The position numbers and the translations under genes are program-made. Below, one piece after another: positions 60,184 to 64,000 of a stretch of DNA of 64,000 nt (its first letter is position 1; the number at the start of each line of letters is the position of its first letter). The stretch comes from Enterococcus diestrammenae (GTDB taxonomy: Bacteria > Bacillota > Bacilli > Lactobacillales > Enterococcaceae). The notes beneath the pieces are model-generated. The model saw only the letters and a list, made by a program, of their open reading frames with translations. It searched no databases and was not told where the DNA came from. The stretch is from NCBI RefSeq assembly GCF_009933255.1, contig NZ_MAEI01000033.1, positions 1-64,000 on the forward strand. Direction: 5' to 3'.

Positions 60184-60359
60184 GTGGTTCTTGCTTTAGT
60201 TGTTACTTTTTCTATATCCTCGATTGTAATATCAGTGATTCCCCACTCTTCGGCGGTCTGTGCTGCATCAACCATGAAGTGCGTATCATCAAATTTCTCA
60301 ATTACAATCGCTTCACGCCCATCTTTCAACAATACTCCATCATATTCATTGACTTGCAT
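60177..60359 (-). CDS. small putative immunity protein of the MuF toxin
   Basis: A 60-residue acidic, beta-rich protein (DGVLLKDGREAIVIEKFDDTHFMV, DITIEDIEKV), similar in pattern to the small barrel of DUF4926-type proteins, which are commonly encoded behind DUF6883-type toxin domains. Its ATG overlaps the stop of the MuF gene by one base (TGATG) with AAGGAGG 7 nt before, so both proteins are made in step. A terminator follows at once. The role as immunity protein is an inference from position and size. Confidence 0.6.
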   Translation of the reverse strand: MQVNEYDGVLLKDGREAIVIEKFDDTHFMVDAAQTAEEWGITDITIEDIEKVTTKARTTK

Positions 60360-62017
60360 CACTTGACCTCCTTAATCATTATTGTTGTTAATTTTGTTTG
60401 AGCTCCATCTACTAACCACCCAGCAACAAAGTTATACGGTTTGCCATTTGGTGTGTAAAAAATCATTTTTTGTTCGTATGAATCTCCGTATTTACTTGTA
60501 CCTCTGTGATTTGCCGGGTAGCTCATACTTCGTTTTAGAATTTCGCTTTTAAAGGACAGATAGTTGTCTTTGCTATATCCGAATCGTTCAGAAATAATTT
60601 TTCCTTTTGGGTAACCCGACTTACTATTCTCATTAAACAGATACTCAGTAAACTTACGGTCATCAACAGTCGCTTTATCCGCATTAGGAAGCTTCAAATC
60701 CGGATTGTTCAGCAGCCTTTTCCGTCGCTGATAATCAAGTTTAGTCAATTGCCAATCCCTACCATCATTATACTTGATTTCTTGGAAGGAATCCAAATTT
60801 GTCGGCCAGTTCTCTTTTGGGATGATGGTTTTCATGTGCCGATACTGCTCATTATCCTTCGAACGATTCAGAATCATTTCCTTGTGCTTGGCAATCTCAT
60901 CATCAGAATAGGACTCACGAAGTTTATTAATCCAGTCCTCGTAGGTGGCCCACTGTGGTAAATCAAAAGTCTTCCCACTAATTGGATCATTAGCAATCCG
61001 ATTACCAGCTGCAGTTCGCTTACCAAAATCAGCAATCGCGATTGTTCTACACCACGGATGAAACGGCGGATAGTTTCCTTCTGCCCCGTTGACTACGGCT
61101 TCAGATACCCTGTACCGCTTATTCTCTTTCGACTTCAATTGACAGATGCTAGAAGTCCGAAAGTCCAGAACTACCACTAACCGGTAATACTCCACACCAT
61201 TATCAATCCAAGACTTCAGTTTGGCTTGGTTCGCCATGTAATTGGCTTCCGTACGGATTAACCGACGAGCTACACCGACAGAAGTATCAAATTCTTTAAC
61301 GATGGCCTTAACCATATCCTGTTGACTCATGCCAGTGAGGGCTTCGACAGTGAAAAGTTCTTCTAAGTGTTTGGCAAGCTTGTCGGTATCGTTCCAGATT
61401 CGTTTGGAGTAGTTTGAACCGTGCCAATGACTTTCCAAGATATTTCTAGTCTCTTTGGTAGAAAGTTGCTTGAACTCCGATTCAGTTTTTTCCCAATCAG
61501 TTTGGCTCCAAACTTCCAGTTGAACGCCCTTAGCTTCCAAACGTTGGATGGCCACATTGGCTTGCTCACGCTGATAGGCTTTTTGGATAGCTTCCACGAA
61601 ATAGCCTGTAGACTCACTAAGTTGCACGTCAGCAATTTGACGGGTAACAAGGTGGGCTTTAGCTTTCAAGTCTTCTGCACGAGTAATGCGGTGTTTCACC
61701 GCTAATGCGTCCAGACGTTTCTTAGCTGAAGCTTGAAGGTCTGGGTCGCTGATATCCTTAGACAACCGCTGAAGCTCTACCAGCTGCTCAACTGGTACAG
61801 TCTCATTCAATAGCGTTTTGAGTTCTGCTTCCTCATAGCCCGTCTTAGCCTGGGCCCGTTTAAAAAGCTCTTTTGCCTTTTGGGTCAGGTATTCTTGGGC
61901 TTGGCGATAGGCAGAGATGATTGTCTTTTCGACCTGTTTCGCACCATCATTGATTGCTTTTTCATCTTCAAGCGCTCGACGTTGCCAGTAAGATAGCTTA
62001 TTACTCTTCTTCGCCAT
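60359..62017 (-). CDS. phage minor head protein (MuF) with C-terminal toxin-like domain
   Basis: A 552-residue protein. Residues about 1-345 are a minor head protein of the MuF/SPP1 gp7 family: the hallmark RLIRTEANYMANQAKL, then the metal-site residues Cys292 (SSICQ), His320 and Cys323 (PPFHPWCR). This class normally ends about here. An additional 200 residues follow: a helical linker (about 365-435) and a C-terminal domain (about 441-552; LPNADKATVDD, FTEYLFNENSKSGYPKG, MIFYTPNGKPYNFVAGWLVD) that resembles DUF6883, a polymorphic-toxin-associated domain. This is the build of MuF polymorphic toxins described in temperate phages of Firmicutes. The start overlaps the portal gene by 17 nt. Confidence 0.82.
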   Translation of the reverse strand: MAKKSNKLSYWQRRALEDEKAINDGAKQVEKTIISAYRQAQEYLTQKAKELFKRAQAKTGYEEAELKTLLNETVPVEQLVELQRLSKDISDPDLQASAKKRLDALAVKHRITRAEDLKAKAHLVTRQIADVQLSESTGYFVEAIQKAYQREQANVAIQRLEAKGVQLEVWSQTDWEKTESEFKQLSTKETRNILESHWHGSNYSKRIWNDTDKLAKHLEELFTVEALTGMSQQDMVKAIVKEFDTSVGVARRLIRTEANYMANQAKLKSWIDNGVEYYRLVVVLDFRTSSICQLKSKENKRYRVSEAVVNGAEGNYPPFHPWCRTIAIADFGKRTAAGNRIANDPISGKTFDLPQWATYEDWINKLRESYSDDEIAKHKEMILNRSKDNEQYRHMKTIIPKENWPTNLDSFQEIKYNDGRDWQLTKLDYQRRKRLLNNPDLKLPNADKATVDDRKFTEYLFNENSKSGYPKGKIISERFGYSKDNYLSFKSEILKRSMSYPANHRGTSKYGDSYEQKMIFYTPNGKPYNFVAGWLVDGAQTKLTTIMIKEVK

Positions 62018-63422
62018 CTACCTCATCCTCATCAGCTTCCTCATCCAAGTCACTGTGACTATCTTCAGCCTGAACACCCATAGCCTTCTGCTGCAAAGCA
62101 ATCTTTTCCTCGTTTTCCAGATTCAATTGATCAATCACTTCATCAACATCAGAAATATCCGGCAGCCAAGTCAGCAAGAATCGTAAAGGTAAAATCCCAG
62201 CGTTGTAGGCAGATACAATTTGATTAATGGTATCTGAGGTATTAACTGGCAGATTCGGCTTCAGTTTAATCTCTACGCCAGTCACATCGACTTCTGGCCC
62301 TTTGAGGTTCTGCATGGTGGCGAATATTTCCAACCGTTGGCGCAATCCCTTTATCATGTAGCGAGATTTAACGGACATTAGCTGCAAAAGGCCAAACAGT
62401 TTGTATTTCATAGCCTCACCGCTGACGTTACCAGCAAAGTTCTCATCGTTCATATTTGGTACGTAAGTCACTTTGTGGAAGTCATCCAGAATCGCGTCTC
62501 GAAGCATAGAGACGTTACTTTCATTCATTTCCTTGGTCAGATAACTAGCAGATGTTTCTGAAGGATTACCTGTCACCTGCAACATACGATCTTCCATCAG
62601 CGCTTCGCCATCTTCATCCTCCAGCATGAATCCCTGGATGAAGAGAATAGCATCCACAAAAGCTTCCTTGTCGTTCAAGCGGTCTGACTGGAGAAGGTTG
62701 TAGGCATCAATTAGGCTGATTGCTTGTTCGAAGTCCCCTTGTTTCTCCTCATTGTTTCGATACTCAATCACCGGGACACGGCCAAAGTAATGCGGTAGAG
62801 CTTTAACAAATACGTAGTCGCTCTGGCCTTCTGTATCCGATTTAAAGGTGATAATACGATTGTCGTTGTAATACTTATATAAATAATGGTCGATACCGCC
62901 TTCCAAATCATAGACAGGCTGAACGTGAACTGCAAAGAGTGGATTCTTATCGATGGTGTCATCTGTCACTAGAAAAATCCCTCGTGGGTCAATACAGCGG
63001 ACGTCGGTTTCGGTTTCTGTTTCTGATACTTTTCGGAGATAGACCAGTTCATAGCCTACCCCAAAAGTGGAGAGGTCCTTTTCAAGTTCTGTATCGTGAC
63101 TGACGATATCAATTCGATCGTATTCATCCAAAATGGCAGAGATATCATTACCTTCAGAAGCACTGTAGGCAATCGGGTTCCCCACCATGAAACCCACGTT
63201 CATATCCACCACGTATTTTGCATGATTGACCAAAATTTTATTGTTTGGTGCAGAATCATCTTCTTTTTTTCGGTTCAGGATTTCTTGCTTGCCGTCGTAA
63301 TAGTTTGATAGCTTTTCAAGCCGGGCCTTATTGTTCAGGTGCTGTTCCATACAGTAATTCAACAGCTCCATCGACGGATTATTTAAATCACCCGCGATCT
63401 CTCGATTAATTGCAATTGCCAT
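62001..63422 (-). CDS. phage portal protein (SPP1 gp6 family)
   Basis: A 473-residue protein forming the dodecameric portal through which DNA enters the head. It has the family features YYDGKQEILNRKK, NKILVNHAKYVVDMNVGFMVGNP near residue 70, DLSTFGVGYELVY and the helical SGEAMKYKLFGLLQLMSVK, followed by an acidic tail (DLDEEADEDEVDGEEE). It lies between the large terminase and MuF genes in the normal packaging order. A ribosome site GAGGTGAG precedes the ATG. Confidence 0.93.
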   Translation of the reverse strand: MAIAINREIAGDLNNPSMELLNYCMEQHLNNKARLEKLSNYYDGKQEILNRKKEDDSAPNNKILVNHAKYVVDMNVGFMVGNPIAYSASEGNDISAILDEYDRIDIVSHDTELEKDLSTFGVGYELVYLRKVSETETETDVRCIDPRGIFLVTDDTIDKNPLFAVHVQPVYDLEGGIDHYLYKYYNDNRIITFKSDTEGQSDYVFVKALPHYFGRVPVIEYRNNEEKQGDFEQAISLIDAYNLLQSDRLNDKEAFVDAILFIQGFMLEDEDGEALMEDRMLQVTGNPSETSASYLTKEMNESNVSMLRDAILDDFHKVTYVPNMNDENFAGNVSGEAMKYKLFGLLQLMSVKSRYMIKGLRQRLEIFATMQNLKGPEVDVTGVEIKLKPNLPVNTSDTINQIVSAYNAGILPLRFLLTWLPDISDVDEVIDQLNLENEEKIALQQKAMGVQAEDSHSDLDEEADEDEVDGEEE

Positions 63423-63435
63423 TTTCTCACCTCTC

Positions 63436-64000
63436 TTATAGTCCTCTGATTTTCTTACGCACTTTGGCTTTTGGTACGCCGTTACCGTTGATTTCCTCTA
63501 CCGCATAACGGACGGCATCAATCACATGGTTATATGAATCGATGGGCTCATTCAGATATTCGTTCGTTTTCTTGTCTTTCTTCCAAGTGTAGTTCTCCAG
63601 TTCTTCAATCAACTTCACACAGCGATCATCAACGATAAACTCATATTGCAGTAAGAAGTTAATCCCTTGGCGAATTGAATCAGGTCCTTTCTTTGCTGCA
63701 CGAATACGACTGATACCTTTATTTCGGATTTCACTGATTGACTTTTGCTCCGCTGAATCTGCTGTGATTACTTCTTTTCCGTAACCAAAATCACTGATAA
63801 ATCGAGCGATTTCATCATTCAGCATTCCTTTTTTGACATATTCTTCAAGAAAGTAAATCTTCTTATTCACTTGATCAACCTTCACATGAATAAAGGCCGA
63901 TGGGTCATTCGTATACCCAAAGTCAAGACCGAACATTGATGGATACTCAGCCAGATTGGCTTTATCCAGCCGTCTCTTCGTGTATTTTGGAAAGACCAGC
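63436..64000 (-). CDS. terminase large subunit, C-terminal part (cut by window edge)
   Basis: The frame is open to the right edge, so this is only the last 187 residues. It holds the RuvC-like nuclease domain: MFGLDFGYTNDPSAF with the first metal-binding Asp, ITADSAEQKSI with the second, and the late SYNHVIDAVRYAVEE with the third. The ATPase half is outside the window. A Met at 63936 is internal, since LVFPKYTKRRLDKANLAEYPS reads in frame before it. The enzyme cuts and pumps DNA into the head through the portal encoded next. Confidence 0.93.
   Translation of the reverse strand, partial: LVFPKYTKRRLDKANLAEYPSMFGLDFGYTNDPSAFIHVKVDQVNKKIYFLEEYVKKGMLNDEIARFISDFGYGKEVITADSAEQKSISEIRNKGISRIRAAKKGPDSIRQGINFLLQYEFIVDDRCVKLIEELENYTWKKDKKTNEYLNEPIDSYNHVIDAVRYAVEEINGNGVPKAKVRKKIRGL

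Overview
The window looks like the chromosome of an Enterococcus or a close relative. The gene order two-component pair, gnd, rpmF, yceD, pyk, pfkA, dnaE is the enterococcal one. The left edge stops just short of a 16S rRNA gene on the minus strand: three tandem promoters and an rrn leader are visible. The tmRNA tag reads AKNENNYALAA, close to the enterococcal AKNENN(S)(F/Y)ALAA type but one residue shorter.

Positions 1-39460 are mostly ordinary core genome: the rrn promoters; a LisRK/ArlRS-type sensor and regulator; central carbon metabolism (gnd, pyk, pfkA, pgi); rpmF-yceD; dnaE; several transporters (MFS, NCS2 purine permease, split ThrE exporter, aquaporin); a TetR regulator; tRNA-Ser(CGA); a membrane-anchored glycerophosphodiesterase; gdhA; a BaiN-type flavoprotein; an rRNA methyltransferase-aroD-ybaK cluster; an LtaS-type lipoteichoic acid synthase; an FtsX-like permease paired with a degenerate ABC ATPase; a second two-component system; two HAD phosphatases; and ssrA. 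Most units end in clear intrinsic terminators.

From the 3' end of ssrA to the right edge lies one end of a siphovirus-type prophage inserted at ssrA. Next to the attachment site is an accessory stretch (39.6-42.1 kb, plus strand): a DUF5067-like lipoprotein behind an operator-like dyad, a two-gene operon whose promoter contains a LexA box, a candidate structured small RNA, and a 34-residue hydrophobic peptide ending in a long-loop bidirectional terminator, which resembles a type I toxin-antitoxin layout. The minus strand then carries, from left to right, lysis genes, an S74-terminated tail protein, the tape measure protein with M23 and 3D domains, G/GT tail chaperones with a T TTT TTC slip site, tail and head-tail proteins, capsid, scaffold, small ORFs, a MuF minor head protein with a toxin-like C-terminus and a coupled small putative immunity gene, portal and the large terminase (cut by the window edge). 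Integrase and the early region are outside the window.

The most interesting items are the MuF toxin/immunity pair, the SOS-box operon, the candidate type I module, the ATPase-like protein without Walker motifs, and the string of terminators inside the late gene cluster.
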